Shown here piece by piece: positions 1-8,918 of a stretch of DNA of 64,000 nt. Location: positions 62,001 to 126,000 of the forward strand of contig DATENC010000008.1 of NCBI GenBank assembly GCA_035275265.1. Direction: 5' to 3'. Positions within the stretch are counted from its first letter, which is position 1. Each line of letters begins with the position of its first letter. This stretch comes from JACQAP01 sp035275265. GTDB taxonomy: Bacteria; Pseudomonadota; Gammaproteobacteria; Burkholderiales; JACQAP01. A program made the position numbers and the translations under genes. Under the pieces are notes generated by a model. It was not told the origin of the DNA. It searched no databases and was given only the letters and a program-made list of their open reading frames with translations.

Positions 1-19
1 ACATCAATGGGAGTTTCAA

Positions 20-1228
20 GTGAAACCTGAACTTTGGCTGCTCTTTCGTGCCGTCGTGGCGGCGACCATGTTAGCCGCCCTGACGGCCTGCGAGAAATCG
101 CAATCCAACCAGCCCAGTGGCGCAATGCCGCCACCCGAGGTTTCCGTGGTGGTGGCACAGCCGCGGGATCTGCCGGCGAATTTTGAGTATGTCGGACAAA
201 TCGCGGGTGTTCGCGAAGTCGAGGTGCGTCCGCGCGTTTCCGGCATCCTGGAGCGCTGGAATTACCGGGAGGGCGCAAAGGTTGCAGCCGGTCAAAGCCT
301 GTTCACAATCGACTCCGCGCCCTATCGCGCCGCGTTGGCGCGAGCCGAAGCCCAACTCGCCAGCGCCGAGGCAAGCCTGGCACAGTCGAGCCGCGATGCT
401 GTGCGCCTGAAGCCGCTTTTCGAGGCAAAAGCTGTCAGCCAGAAGGACTACGACGATGCCGCATCCTCGGCACAGGTCGCGTCGGCCAACGTCAAGGCCG
501 CGCAGGCCGCGGTTACCGAAGCGCGGCTGAATCTGTCGTACACCCGCGTCGAAGCGCCGATATCCGGAATTACCAGCCGTGCCCTGCAATCCGAAGGCAG
601 CCTGGTGCAAGCCCAGCAGTCGCTGCTCACCACGATTTCACAAATCGACCCGATTCACGTGATCTTCAGCTTCACCGAAACCGAACACCTGAAGTTCACG
701 CGTGCCATGGAGGAAGGCCGCCTGCTCCTGCCCAAGGGCGGCAAGTTCGACGTCAAGCTCAAGCTCGCCGACGGATCCGAGTATGCCGGAGCCGGCAAAG
801 TTGACTTCACCGACGTGCGCGTCGACCCGAACACCGGCACCATCGAAGCCCGAGCCGTCATTGCCAACTCGCAGGGACTGCTTCGGCCCGGCCAGTTCGC
901 CCGCGTGGAGCTCGCCGGCGGAATGCGCCCCGGCGCAATTGCCATTCCTCAGCGCGCTGTGCTGGAAAGTCCAGGCACCAAGATCGTGCTGACCGTGAAC
1001 GCCCAGGGTATCGTCGAACCGCGCCCCGTTCAGGTCGGCGACTGGTCGGGAGAGGACTGGATCATCCTCGACGGTCTGACGGCCGGAGACCAGGTGATCG
1101 TGGATGGCATCGTGAAGGCTCGCCCGGGCTCGCCGGTCAAGATCGCACAAGCGCCTGGCGCCAGTCCCGCCCAGCCTGGCCAGGCCCCGGCCGCAAAAAC
1201 GGATCCCGCGCAACAGCCAGCCAAATAA
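20..1228 (+). CDS. RND efflux periplasmic adaptor lipoprotein (AcrA/MexA type)
   Basis: 402 aa from a GTG start. The N-terminus is a lipoprotein signal with lipobox LTAC (Cys24), so the mature protein should be anchored by lipid to the inner membrane's periplasmic face. A biotinyl/lipoyl-like half-motif (VRPRVSGILERW, near residue 73) is followed by an Ala-rich alpha-helical hairpin (about 100-165) and a beta-barrel region. These are the usual parts of membrane-fusion proteins that bridge an RND pump to its outer-membrane channel. The pump gene starts 15 bp downstream and the channel gene overlaps the pump, so the three form one operon. The C-terminal tail is Pro/Ala/Gln-rich and probably disordered. 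The start lies so near the window edge that an upstream regulator cannot be judged. Confidence 0.93.
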   Translation: MKPELWLLFRAVVAATMLAALTACEKSQSNQPSGAMPPPEVSVVVAQPRDLPANFEYVGQIAGVREVEVRPRVSGILERWNYREGAKVAAGQSLFTIDSAPYRAALARAEAQLASAEASLAQSSRDAVRLKPLFEAKAVSQKDYDDAASSAQVASANVKAAQAAVTEARLNLSYTRVEAPISGITSRALQSEGSLVQAQQSLLTTISQIDPIHVIFSFTETEHLKFTRAMEEGRLLLPKGGKFDVKLKLADGSEYAGAGKVDFTDVRVDPNTGTIEARAVIANSQGLLRPGQFARVELAGGMRPGAIAIPQRAVLESPGTKIVLTVNAQGIVEPRPVQVGDWSGEDWIILDGLTAGDQVIVDGIVKARPGSPVKIAQAPGASPAQPGQAPAAKTDPAQQPAK

Positions 1229-1243
1229 TAAAGGGGCATCTGC

Positions 1244-4200
1244 ATGTTCTCGCGTTTCTTTATTGACCGCCCGATTTTTGCGGCGGTCCTCTCGATTTTC
1301 CTGGTTATCGCCGGCCTGGCGTCGATGCGTACGCTGCCGATTGCCCAGTATCCGGAGATTGCACCGCCGGTGGTAACCGTGCGCGCCATCTACCCAGGTG
1401 CCTCCGCCGAGGTGCTCGAGCAAACAGTCGCGGCGCCGCTGGAGAACCAGATCAACGGGGTCGAGGACATGCTCTACATGGCCTCGAATTCGTCGTCCAA
1501 CGGAGTGGCAGAAATCAACGTCACCTTCGAGATCGGCACCAACGTCGACCAGGCAGCGTTGAACGTCAACAACCGCGTAAAACAGGCGGAACCCAGGTTG
1601 CCGCTGGAAGTGCGTCGCCAGGGCGTGTCGGTGGAAAAAAATTCCTCGTCGTTCCTGCAGGTGCTGGCGTTCAATTCGCCGGACGGCACCTTCGATGATC
1701 TGTACGTCAGCAACTTCGTCACCCTGAACGTGCTGGACACCATCAAGCGCATTCCGGGTACCACCAACGTCCAGATTTTCGGTGCCAAGGACTATGCGAT
1801 GCGAATCTGGCTGCGGCCCGACCGCATGACACAGCTCAAACTCACCACCGGTGACTTGCTGCAGGTGCTGAACGAGCAGAATGCACAATTCGCCGCCGGC
1901 AAAATCGGCCAGGCGCCGACTGGCGGGCCGCAGGAGATGGTCTACACCATCACCACCAAGGGCCGGCTAGCCGACGCGCGCGAGTTCGAGAATATCATCG
2001 TGCGCTCGAACCCGGACGGCTCGGCGTTGCGCCTCAAGGACGTGGCGCGTGTGGAACTTGCGTCCAAGGATTACGACTTCATCGGCCGAGTCAACGGAAG
2101 AGAGTCCGCCCTTCTGGGTATTTTCCTGCAGCCGGGCGCCAACGCGCTCGATGTCGCCAAGGATGTCGCGCGGACGATGAAGGACATGTCCAAACGCTTT
2201 CCGGTGGGGATGGAGTATCAGATCGTGTACGACACCACCCGCTTCGTCGAGGTGTCGATCCGCGAAGTGGTCAAAACGCTTGCCGAGGCGATGGCGCTGG
2301 TGTTTCTCGTGGTATACCTGTTCCTGCAGAACTGGCGTGCCACTGTGATCCCCTTTGCGGCCGTGCCGGTGTCGCTGATTGGCACGTTCGCTGGCCTGTT
2401 TCTGCTTGGCTACTCGATCAATACGCTGACCTTGTTCGGCATGGTGCTGGCGATCGGTATCGTGGTGGACGACGCCATCGTGGTACTGGAAAACGTCGAG
2501 CGCATCATGCGCGAGGAACACAAAAACTCGCGCGATGCGGCGATCAAGGCCATGAGCGAGGTCACCGGCCCGGTGATTGCCATCGTGTTGACGCTGTGCG
2601 CGGTGTTCGTGCCGATCGCCTTTCTGGGCGGGCTCACCGGAGAGCTTTATCGCCAGTTCGCGGTCACGATAGCAATTGCAGTAGTCCTCTCCGGGGTCGT
2701 GGCACTCACGCTTACGCCGAGCCTGTGTGTGGTGATGCTCAAGCGCGAGCACAAGGCGCCGGGGCGGTTCTTCAGCGCATTCAACAACTGGTTCGGCCGC
2801 GTCACCGGTCGCTATACCGGCGGCGCGGCCTGGATCATCCGCCGTGGGGCCATCGGCCTGGCCCTCTTTGCTGTCATGGTGGTGGTCACTGCCGGCCTGT
2901 GGAAAATCACGCCAGGCAGCCTGGTCCCGGACGAAGATCAGGGGTACTACATTGGCGCGGTATTCCTTCCGGACGGCGCCACCCTTCAGCGAACCGACCG
3001 GGTTGTGAGCGAAGTGCTCAAAGCAGTGCAATCCAACCCCGCCAACGAATACGCGGTTGCCTTTACCGGACTGGATTTCATTGGCGGCGGCTTCCGCAAC
3101 AGCGCGGCGACCATCTTCGTGACCCAGAAGCACTGGGACGAGCGTTCCGGTGTAGGCACGCAGCAGTTGATCCGCGACTACTTCATGAAGACCGCCCACA
3201 TCAAGGAAGGTCTGGTGCTGGCGTTCGCGCCGCCGCCGATCTTCGGGCTGGGAAATGCCGGCGGTTTCGAGTTCTACATCCAGAACCGCGGCGAGGGTGG
3301 ACCGCAGCGGCTCGCCCAAGAGATGGGCAAATTCCTCGCCGCCGCCAACAAGGATCCGCAGCTCGCCGGTGTGCAGACCCTGTGGCGTGCCGGCGTGCCA
3401 CAGCTGCACGTAGGCGTGGACCGGGAGAAAGCCAAGGCGCTGGGCGTGCCGCTCAACGACCTGTTCGACACATTGTCGGCCACTCTCGGTTCCTACTACG
3501 TCAACGACTTCAACAAGTTCGGGCGTACATGGCAGGTGTTGATGTCTGCCGAGCCATCCTTTCGTATGCGTCCCGATGCGATCGGAGAACTCTACGTGCG
3601 TTCGGAAAAAGGAGGAATGGTGCCACTCAGAGCGCTGGCCAGCGTGACCTTTACGTCCGGTCCGGATGCGCTGGACCGCTTCAACAACCTGCCCGCGGTC
3701 AAATTGCTGGGGCAGGGTGCGCCGGGCGTATCCTCCGGCCAGGCCATTGAGGTGGTCGAGAGTATCGCCGACAAGGTGCTGCCACCGGACTTCGGCTACG
3801 ACTGGGGTGGCGCCTCGTTCCAGGAGAAAAAGTCGAGCGGCACTTCTTCGCTCGCGTTGGGACTGGCCGCAGTCATGGTTTTCCTGATTCTGGCTGCGCA
3901 ATACGAAAAGTGGTCGCTACCGCTGTCGGTGATGATGGCCCTGCCATTCGGTACCTTCGGCGCGCTGGCCGCGGTATGGTTGACCAAACACACCAACGAC
4001 GTGTACTTCCAGATCGGCCTGGTGACGCTGCTCGGTCTTGCCGCAAAGAACGCGATCCTGATCGTGGAATACGCCAACCTCAAGCATCACCAGGGATTGT
4101 CGCCGTCCGCGGCGGCCGTTGAAGCGGCGCGACTGCGTTTCCGTCCGATCCTGATGACTTCGCTCGCTTTCATCCTTGGCGTAGCGCCGCTGGCCTTCTC

Positions 4201-4444
4201 CACGGGGGCGGGCGCCGGGGCGCGCACCGCGGTGGGAACTGGCGTGATGGGTGGCATGCTGGCGGCAACTTTTCTCGCGATTTTCTTCGTGCCGATGTTC
4301 TTCAAGCTCCTGACCGACCGGCATCTGACCGAAAGGCGCTCGACCGCACAAATCCGATCCGAGATCGAACAACACAAGACGCTTGCGGCACAAGCTGCGG
4401 AAGGTCCACACAGTGCGCCTACGCCCGAAGGAGAACACTCATGA
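1244..4444 (+). CDS. RND multidrug efflux pump, inner-membrane permease (AcrB/MexB, HAE1)
   Basis: 1066 aa, close to the usual 1030-1060 of HAE1 pumps. It opens with the typical MFSRFFIDRPIFAAVLS N-terminus leading into TM1. The proton-relay aspartate pair in TM4 is visible as GIVVDDAIVVLENVER (Asp409-Asp410), and the TM10 lysine as LAAKNAILIVEYA (Lys935). Two large periplasmic loops sit between TM1/TM2 and TM7/TM8. It should export hydrophobic toxicants from periplasm or membrane, driven by the proton gradient, as a trimer with the adaptor encoded upstream and the channel downstream. The stop overlaps the next ATG by 4 bp (ATGA). Substrate range cannot be read from the sequence. Confidence 0.96.
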   Translation: MFSRFFIDRPIFAAVLSIFLVIAGLASMRTLPIAQYPEIAPPVVTVRAIYPGASAEVLEQTVAAPLENQINGVEDMLYMASNSSSNGVAEINVTFEIGTNVDQAALNVNNRVKQAEPRLPLEVRRQGVSVEKNSSSFLQVLAFNSPDGTFDDLYVSNFVTLNVLDTIKRIPGTTNVQIFGAKDYAMRIWLRPDRMTQLKLTTGDLLQVLNEQNAQFAAGKIGQAPTGGPQEMVYTITTKGRLADAREFENIIVRSNPDGSALRLKDVARVELASKDYDFIGRVNGRESALLGIFLQPGANALDVAKDVARTMKDMSKRFPVGMEYQIVYDTTRFVEVSIREVVKTLAEAMALVFLVVYLFLQNWRATVIPFAAVPVSLIGTFAGLFLLGYSINTLTLFGMVLAIGIVVDDAIVVLENVERIMREEHKNSRDAAIKAMSEVTGPVIAIVLTLCAVFVPIAFLGGLTGELYRQFAVTIAIAVVLSGVVALTLTPSLCVVMLKREHKAPGRFFSAFNNWFGRVTGRYTGGAAWIIRRGAIGLALFAVMVVVTAGLWKITPGSLVPDEDQGYYIGAVFLPDGATLQRTDRVVSEVLKAVQSNPANEYAVAFTGLDFIGGGFRNSAATIFVTQKHWDERSGVGTQQLIRDYFMKTAHIKEGLVLAFAPPPIFGLGNAGGFEFYIQNRGEGGPQRLAQEMGKFLAAANKDPQLAGVQTLWRAGVPQLHVGVDREKAKALGVPLNDLFDTLSATLGSYYVNDFNKFGRTWQVLMSAEPSFRMRPDAIGELYVRSEKGGMVPLRALASVTFTSGPDALDRFNNLPAVKLLGQGAPGVSSGQAIEVVESIADKVLPPDFGYDWGGASFQEKKSSGTSSLALGLAAVMVFLILAAQYEKWSLPLSVMMALPFGTFGALAAVWLTKHTNDVYFQIGLVTLLGLAAKNAILIVEYANLKHHQGLSPSAAAVEAARLRFRPILMTSLAFILGVAPLAFSTGAGAGARTAVGTGVMGGMLAATFLAIFFVPMFFKLLTDRHLTERRSTAQIRSEIEQHKTLAAQAAEGPHSAPTPEGEHS

Positions 4445-5889
4445 CCCCCAAACGCATTGTCGCCGCGATACCTGTGCTCGCGGCAATGCTGATCACCGGC
4501 TGCATGACGGTCGGACCGGACTATCACCGGCCGAAGGTGGACACGCCGGAGCAGTGGCCGGGCACGGCCAGCACGGAACCCATTTCCGCCGCTTGGTGGA
4601 ACGCCTACGGCGACCCGGTGCTCGAGCGGATGGTAGGCGATGCCTTGGGGTACAACACCGATTTGCGGGTCGCCATCGCCCGCGTGGACGAGGCCCGCGC
4701 TGCATTGGGCATCAGCCGCGCCGATCAACTCCCGGGTGTGTCGGCCAACGCCAGTGCTTCGCGCAACCGGGCCAGCCAGGAAAGCGTGCTCAGCATTCCG
4801 CCCGGGGTTAATCCGGAATACAGCAATTACCGCGCGACGCTGAATGCTTCCTACGAAATCGATTTCTGGGGGAAGTACCGCCGCGCCACCGAGGCAGCGC
4901 GCGCCGAATTGCTGGCTGCGCAGTCCAATCGTGAAGCCGTAAGAATCACGTTGATCACCGATATCGCCCGCGGTTATTTCAACCTGCGCGCACTCGATGC
5001 GCAGGTGGCCGTTACCAAGCGCACGATCGCCACGCGGCTCGCCTCGACCGCGCTTCAGCGCCTGCGTTTTGAGGCCGGCGTGGCATCGGAATTCGACCTG
5101 CGCCAGGTGGAGGCGCAGACCGCGCAGGCGCAGGCGCTGCTGCCTGCGCTCGAGCGCAGCCTGGCGCAGCAGGAAACGGCACTGGCCGTCCTGCTCGGAT
5201 ATAGCCCGCGCGCGATCGTTACCGTGCCGGTCGAACGCGGCGCCGCGATTGAGGCGCTAACCTTGCCGCCGGCCGTACCGTCGGGACTGCCATCGGACAT
5301 CCTTGAGCGCCGTCCCGATGTGCGTCAGGTGGAGCAGCAATTGATTGCGGCCAATGCCCGCATCGGGCAAGCGAAAGCTGCGTACTACCCGTCGATTTCG
5401 CTTACCGCCTTCTTGGGCGGCGACAGCGCCTCGCTGTCGGATCTGTTCAGCGCGTCTGCGCGCGTATGGCATGTCGGCGGTTCGGCGGCGCAGACGATCT
5501 TCGACGCCGGTCGCACCGGCCAGCAAGTCGAGCAGGCGCGCGCGCGCGAACAGCAATTATTGGCGCGGTACGCGTCCGTGATCCAGAACGCGTTCAAAGA
5601 CACCCTGGATGCACTGGTTGCGCAACGCACTGCGCGCGAAGCACTGGACGCCGAGCAAGCGCGCGTCACCGCCCTGCAAAGTTCCTACAGGCTGGCGCAG
5701 CTGCGCTACGACAACGGCGTTTCCAGCCTGCTCGACGTGCTCGATGTGGAACGCGGACTGCTGGATGCGGAACTTAACCGAATCGACGCGCAACGCGCGC
5801 AACTCGCCGCCACCGCAGATTTGTTCAAGGCTCTGGGCGGAGGCTGGGACGGGGTCTTGGAAGTGGAGAAATCCGCCAACGCAAACTGA
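4441..5889 (+). CDS. Outer-membrane factor lipoprotein (OprM/NodT family)
   Basis: 482 aa. The signal peptide ends in a lipobox LITGC (Cys21) followed by MTVGPDYHRP, the classical start of NodT-type outer-membrane efflux lipoproteins. Two repeated outer_membrane_efflux halves are seen, with the sequence LPSDILERRPDVRQVEQQL near the middle, a hallmark of the family. It should trimerise into the outer-membrane channel of the tripartite pump. It is translationally coupled to the permease by an ATGA overlap. No terminator hairpin with a T-run was found after it. Confidence 0.95.
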   Translation: MTPKRIVAAIPVLAAMLITGCMTVGPDYHRPKVDTPEQWPGTASTEPISAAWWNAYGDPVLERMVGDALGYNTDLRVAIARVDEARAALGISRADQLPGVSANASASRNRASQESVLSIPPGVNPEYSNYRATLNASYEIDFWGKYRRATEAARAELLAAQSNREAVRITLITDIARGYFNLRALDAQVAVTKRTIATRLASTALQRLRFEAGVASEFDLRQVEAQTAQAQALLPALERSLAQQETALAVLLGYSPRAIVTVPVERGAAIEALTLPPAVPSGLPSDILERRPDVRQVEQQLIAANARIGQAKAAYYPSISLTAFLGGDSASLSDLFSASARVWHVGGSAAQTIFDAGRTGQQVEQARAREQQLLARYASVIQNAFKDTLDALVAQRTAREALDAEQARVTALQSSYRLAQLRYDNGVSSLLDVLDVERGLLDAELNRIDAQRAQLAATADLFKALGGGWDGVLEVEKSANAN

Positions 5890-6031
5890 ACGGCGACGCA
5901 ATGTGTCCCGAGAAGAGCGTCGGCGCCTAGGGCGCAGAGGTTCGAACAAAGTGACCACGGTCCCGGAGTCCCGACCGCCGCTTCGCGTGGGGTTGCCGGA
6001 TCGCCACCGCGTCGCGCCGGATGCGTGCCGG

Positions 6032-6060
6032 TTGGCTTCGGAGCAAACTCGCCCTATTAT
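6032..6060 (+). promoter_or_regulatory. Candidate sigma-70 promoter for the 118-aa gene
   Basis: TTGGCT at 6032-6037, a 17-bp spacer and TATTAT at 6055-6060 give a good sigma-70 match. The predicted transcription start is near 6067, leaving a leader of about 35 nt that contains GAGGAG (6095-6100) just before the ATG at 6103. A second AT-rich hexamer, TATAAA (6084-6089), would put the transcription start inside the ribosome-binding site and is less likely to be used. Confidence 0.5.
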
Positions 6061-6102
6061 TGGTTGTAATAGCTGTCAATACCTATAAAGGGCCGAGGAG
6101 AT

Positions 6103-6459
6103 ATGAGCATCCAGTTCCGCACCAAGGACCTGTCACCAGTGGAGATTTCCTTCCTGAAATGGCAGTACGGGTTCGAGGAGGAAGACGATCCGTTCGAACG
6201 CTCGTTGTGGCACACGATATTGCACGCCTGGGAAGCCGACAGACAGGCCTTTGCAAGCAACTCCCCCAACCGCCACCTACCGCGCCTGGGATCGGACGAA
6301 GCCTACCCTGAGCAGGTGGCGCTATACGTTACGTTCAAGTCCGACCAGGGCGAATCGTTCTGGAATGACCTCATCAAACGCGCCGGCCTGGCCGATCGCC
6401 GCAAGGACAATGTGGTGCCGATCTCGGAACGCCGGCGCAGGACCGGATCGAGGGGCTGA
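6103..6459 (+). CDS. Small acidic/basic hypothetical protein, 118 aa
   Basis: No family was recognised. The ATG is preceded by a clear GAGGAG at 6095-6100, and an upstream sigma-70-like promoter supports it as a real gene. The protein has no signal peptide or membrane segment. It starts MSIQFRTKDLSPVEISFL, has an acidic patch (EEEDDPFERS) near residue 25 and several Trp residues, and ends in a basic tail (SERRRRTGSRG). It stands alone between the efflux operon and the TrpB2-like gene on the same strand, with gaps over 170 bp on both sides, so context gives no function. Confidence 0.7.
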   Translation: MSIQFRTKDLSPVEISFLKWQYGFEEEDDPFERSLWHTILHAWEADRQAFASNSPNRHLPRLGSDEAYPEQVALYVTFKSDQGESFWNDLIKRAGLADRRKDNVVPISERRRRTGSRG

Positions 6460-6637
6460 CAACGAGCCCCGAAAAGCTTGACCCGGGGACGCATTACGTT
6501 TGTTCGAGTCCGAATTCCGGGTCTGTTCTGACTCTTCTGCCGGCGCGTGAACCTTTGCGATCACCGTATGTTGGTGCTCGCATTGCCTTCTGCTGGTCTC
6601 TTTTCGTCAAACCACTTGACCAATGTGGGGAGAAGCG

Positions 6638-8005
6638 ATGACGGACGCGATCAAATACCTGCTCGCCGAGGAGCAGATTCCAAAGTTCTGGTACAACATC
6701 GTGGCGGACCTGCCGTCGCCGCCCCCGCCGCCGCTGCACCCGGGCACACTCAAACCGCTCGGCCCGGACGATCTGGCGCCGCTTTTTCCGATGGCGTTGA
6801 TCATGCAGGAAGTCTCGGCAGATCGCGAAATCGAGATTCCCGGCCCGGTGCGGGAGATCTACGGGCAATGGCGGCCGAGTCCGCTCTATCGCGCCCGCAG
6901 TCTAGAGAGGGTTCTCGATACCCCGGCGAAGATCTACTACAAATTCGAGGGCGTGAGCCCAGCCGGATCGCATAAACCGAACACCGCGGTTGCGCAAGCG
7001 TTCTACAACCGCGAAGCGGGAATCAGGAAGATCTCCACCGAAACCGGCGCCGGCCAGTGGGGTTCGGCGCTCGCGTTCGCGGGCGCGCTGTTCGGTATCC
7101 AAATCCAGGTCTTCATGGTCAAGGTCTCGTACCAGCAGAAGCCTTATCGCCGTGCATTGATGGAGACGTACGGTGCGCACTGCATCGCCAGTCCTTCGAC
7201 AGAAACCAACGTCGGCCGCGCGATTCTGGCGAAGACTCCGGACAGCACTGGCAGCCTGGGCATCGCCATTTCCGAAGCGGTAGAAGTGGCGGCCTCCCAC
7301 GACGATACCAAGTATGCGCTGGGGAGTGTGCTCAACCACGTGCTGCTGCACCAGACCGTGGTCGGCCAGGAGGCAATGAAACAAATGGAAATGGCCGGCG
7401 ACGATCCCGACATCATCATCGGCTGCACCGGCGGCGGCTCGAATTTCGCTGGCATCGTCTTTCCATTCCTTGGGGCGCAACTGCGCGGCGGAAAGAAGCG
7501 CCGCATCATCGCTATCGAGCCGGCCGCATGCCCATCGCTCACCAAGGGCAAGTACGCCTACGATTTCGGCGATACCGGCCACTTGACGCCCCTCGTTAGG
7601 ATGCACACGCTGGGATCAACTTTCATTCCGCCCGCGTTGCATGCCGGGGGGCTGCGCTATCACGGGATGGCACCGCTCGTATCGCACATCAAGGAACTGG
7701 GACTCATCGAGGCACGAGCCTACAAGCAGGTGGAGGTCTTCGAGGCAGGTGTGAAGTTCGCGCGTGCTGAGGGCATCGTCCCCGCGCCAGAAGCCAATCA
7801 CGCGGTCAAGGGCGCGATGGACGAAGCGCTGAAATGCAAGGCCGAAGGCAAAACGCGCACAATCCTGTTCAACCTGTGCGGTCACGGCCACTTCGACATG
7901 CAAGCGTACACGGACTACTTCGACGGAAAACTCTCCGACAAGACTTACCCAGAGAGCGAACTGGCGATGGCGCTCGCAGGACTGCCATCGGTCGCGGCTG
8001 CCTAG
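6638..8005 (+). CDS. TrpB2-like tryptophan synthase beta chain homologue
   Basis: 455 aa. The ATG at 6638 was chosen over the in-frame ATG at 6623 because GGGGAGAAG sits immediately upstream of it. The pyridoxal-phosphate lysine is in GSHKPNTAVAQAF (Lys113), the phosphate-binding glycine loop is GCTGGGSNFAG, and the tail has LCGHGHFDM. The N-terminal extension and the SHKPN form of the active site are typical of the TrpB2 subgroup, which often acts without a TrpA partner. No trpA or other trp gene is nearby. It probably condenses serine with indole or performs a related PLP beta-replacement; the physiological substrate is uncertain. Confidence 0.9.
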   Translation: MTDAIKYLLAEEQIPKFWYNIVADLPSPPPPPLHPGTLKPLGPDDLAPLFPMALIMQEVSADREIEIPGPVREIYGQWRPSPLYRARSLERVLDTPAKIYYKFEGVSPAGSHKPNTAVAQAFYNREAGIRKISTETGAGQWGSALAFAGALFGIQIQVFMVKVSYQQKPYRRALMETYGAHCIASPSTETNVGRAILAKTPDSTGSLGIAISEAVEVAASHDDTKYALGSVLNHVLLHQTVVGQEAMKQMEMAGDDPDIIIGCTGGGSNFAGIVFPFLGAQLRGGKKRRIIAIEPAACPSLTKGKYAYDFGDTGHLTPLVRMHTLGSTFIPPALHAGGLRYHGMAPLVSHIKELGLIEARAYKQVEVFEAGVKFARAEGIVPAPEANHAVKGAMDEALKCKAEGKTRTILFNLCGHGHFDMQAYTDYFDGKLSDKTYPESELAMALAGLPSVAAA

Positions 8006-8111
8006 TTAGTGTCTGGCTTGGCGCTTTTCGTCATGTTTGCCCCGAGGACTCCGTCCTAAGTCGTCCGGCGCAGACGGATGCCTGGTCCAGGGGCCCTGCC
8101 GGTTGCGACCG

Positions 8112-8121
8112 GTGTCGACAC
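8112..8121. promoter_or_regulatory. Palindrome upstream of pilin promoter (possible enhancer-binding site)
   Basis: GTGTCGACAC is a perfect 10-bp palindrome centred about 95 bp upstream of the predicted sigma-54 transcription start of the pilin gene. This is the distance at which activators such as PilR usually bind. A further GTGTC occurs near 8020. The link to PilR rests on the recollection that PilR sites contain GTGTC-type cores, so it is an inference. Confidence 0.35.
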
Positions 8122-8186
8122 TATCCCCATGTATTGTTGGACATTCATGTGATACGCCCCCCGGGACAGGGGCACGAACGTCAGCG

Positions 8187-8202
8187 TGGCATGTGGCTTG
8201 CA
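8187..8202 (+). promoter_or_regulatory. Sigma-54 (-24/-12) promoter for the pilin gene
   Basis: TGGCATGTGGCTTGCA fits the sigma-54 consensus TGGCACG-N4-TTGCW. It has the invariant GG and GC dinucleotides with exactly 10 bp between them, and one mismatch (T for C) in the -24 element. The predicted start of transcription is near 8213, about 60 nt upstream of the pilin ATG. Pilin genes in many proteobacteria are sigma-54/PilR dependent, so both sequence and context support it. Confidence 0.75.
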
Positions 8203-8271
8203 GGACCATGTCTGTAAGCCGCACGGGGAACGCGTGCGCAACCCCGTACATCTGCGACTGGAGTCGAAATC

Positions 8272-8793
8272 ATGAAGTCATCGGACGGCGGATTCACGCT
8301 CGTCGAATTGATGATTGTAGTGGCAATCATCGGAATCCTTGCGTCCGTCGCCCTTCCCGCCTATGAGAATTACGCCGCTCGCGCCAAGATTTCGGAAGTC
8401 TTGTTGGCTGCAAGCGCGTGCAAGACCACTCTGACTGAAACGACCCAATCGGCCGCGGTTCTTCCCGGCGCCGGCCAATGGGGATGCGAAAGCCGCGCCG
8501 GTGCCCCCGCTGTGACGAAGTACGTAACCTCCATCGAAACCAGCGCCGAAGGCGCCGTGCGGGTAGTGATGCAGGGAATCAACGCAACCGCCAATGGTCA
8601 GGCGATCATACTTCGTCCCTGGGTGAACAATCTCAGGGCGGCCGCGGTGGCCACGGGCGATGCGATCGGCCTGTGGGACTGCGGTCCGGATCCTTCGAAT
8701 ACCGGGGATATAACGAAGCTGGTTCCGGCCTCCTGCCGCGCTTCGCCGGCCGAAATCGGCGCCGTCACTGCGTTCGATGTCAGTGCAAGCTAG
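8272..8793 (+). CDS. Type IV major pilin-like prepilin
   Basis: 173 aa. A seven-residue leader ending in Gly-Gly is followed by the class III signal FTLVELMIVVAIIGILASVA. Prepilin peptidase should cut after Gly7, leaving N-methyl-Phe1 with Glu5 in the mature protein. The hydrophobic N-terminal helix is followed by a globular domain with two cysteine pairs (Cys in SACKTT and WGCES; Cys in LWDCGP and PASCRA), the last resembling the disulphide-bonded D-region of PilA. It is a single gene, with its own sigma-54-type promoter and a downstream terminator; no assembly genes are adjacent. It could be a minor pilin, but the promoter and length favour a major pilin. Confidence 0.88.
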   Translation: MKSSDGGFTLVELMIVVAIIGILASVALPAYENYAARAKISEVLLAASACKTTLTETTQSAAVLPGAGQWGCESRAGAPAVTKYVTSIETSAEGAVRVVMQGINATANGQAIILRPWVNNLRAAAVATGDAIGLWDCGPDPSNTGDITKLVPASCRASPAEIGAVTAFDVSAS

Positions 8794-8878
8794 CCGAGGG
8801 AAGCCGGATAAGTCCCAAGCCATCTACAATGAAGTCACCGGCCTGCGGTGACTCCGGAGCGAAATAACCGGATCTGAG

Positions 8879-8907
8879 CGGGCGGCCTTGCGGCCGCCCG
8901 TTTCTTT
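8879..8907 (+). terminator. Rho-independent terminator after the pilin gene
   Basis: A 9-bp GC-only stem (CGGGCGGCC, loop TTGC, GGCCGCCCG) is followed by TTTCTTT. It lies between the pilin stop and the next gene, ending just before the latter's Shine-Dalgarno sequence. A second hairpin, GTCACCG-5-CGGTGAC at 8834-8852, has no T-run and may stabilise the abundant pilin message's 3' end. Confidence 0.88.
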
Positions 8908-8918
8908 GTGGAGGCAAG

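Noticed and set aside
638..1888. 416-codon minus-strand open frame spanning the adaptor/pump junction
   Set aside because: It overlaps two well-supported genes and has no ribosome-binding site or recognisable domain.
1967..3901. 644-codon minus-strand open frame inside the RND pump gene
   Set aside because: It is antisense to a gene with intact proton-relay residues. High GC at third positions leaves stops rare on the opposite strand, and the product shows no motif.
5930..5960. GAGGTTCGAAC resembling a tRNA T-loop
   Set aside because: No acceptor stem, anticodon arm or CCA-side pairing can be folded around it.
6084..6089. TATAAA as the -10 of the 118-aa gene
   Set aside because: Transcription would begin inside the Shine-Dalgarno; the TTGGCT-17-TATTAT pair just upstream fits better.
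8005..8125. AGTGTC near 8017 and GACACT near 8116 as a third copy of the foldback element ends
   Set aside because: Only 6-7 bp match the element termini and the downstream one is part of the GTGTCGACAC palindrome, better explained as a regulatory site.
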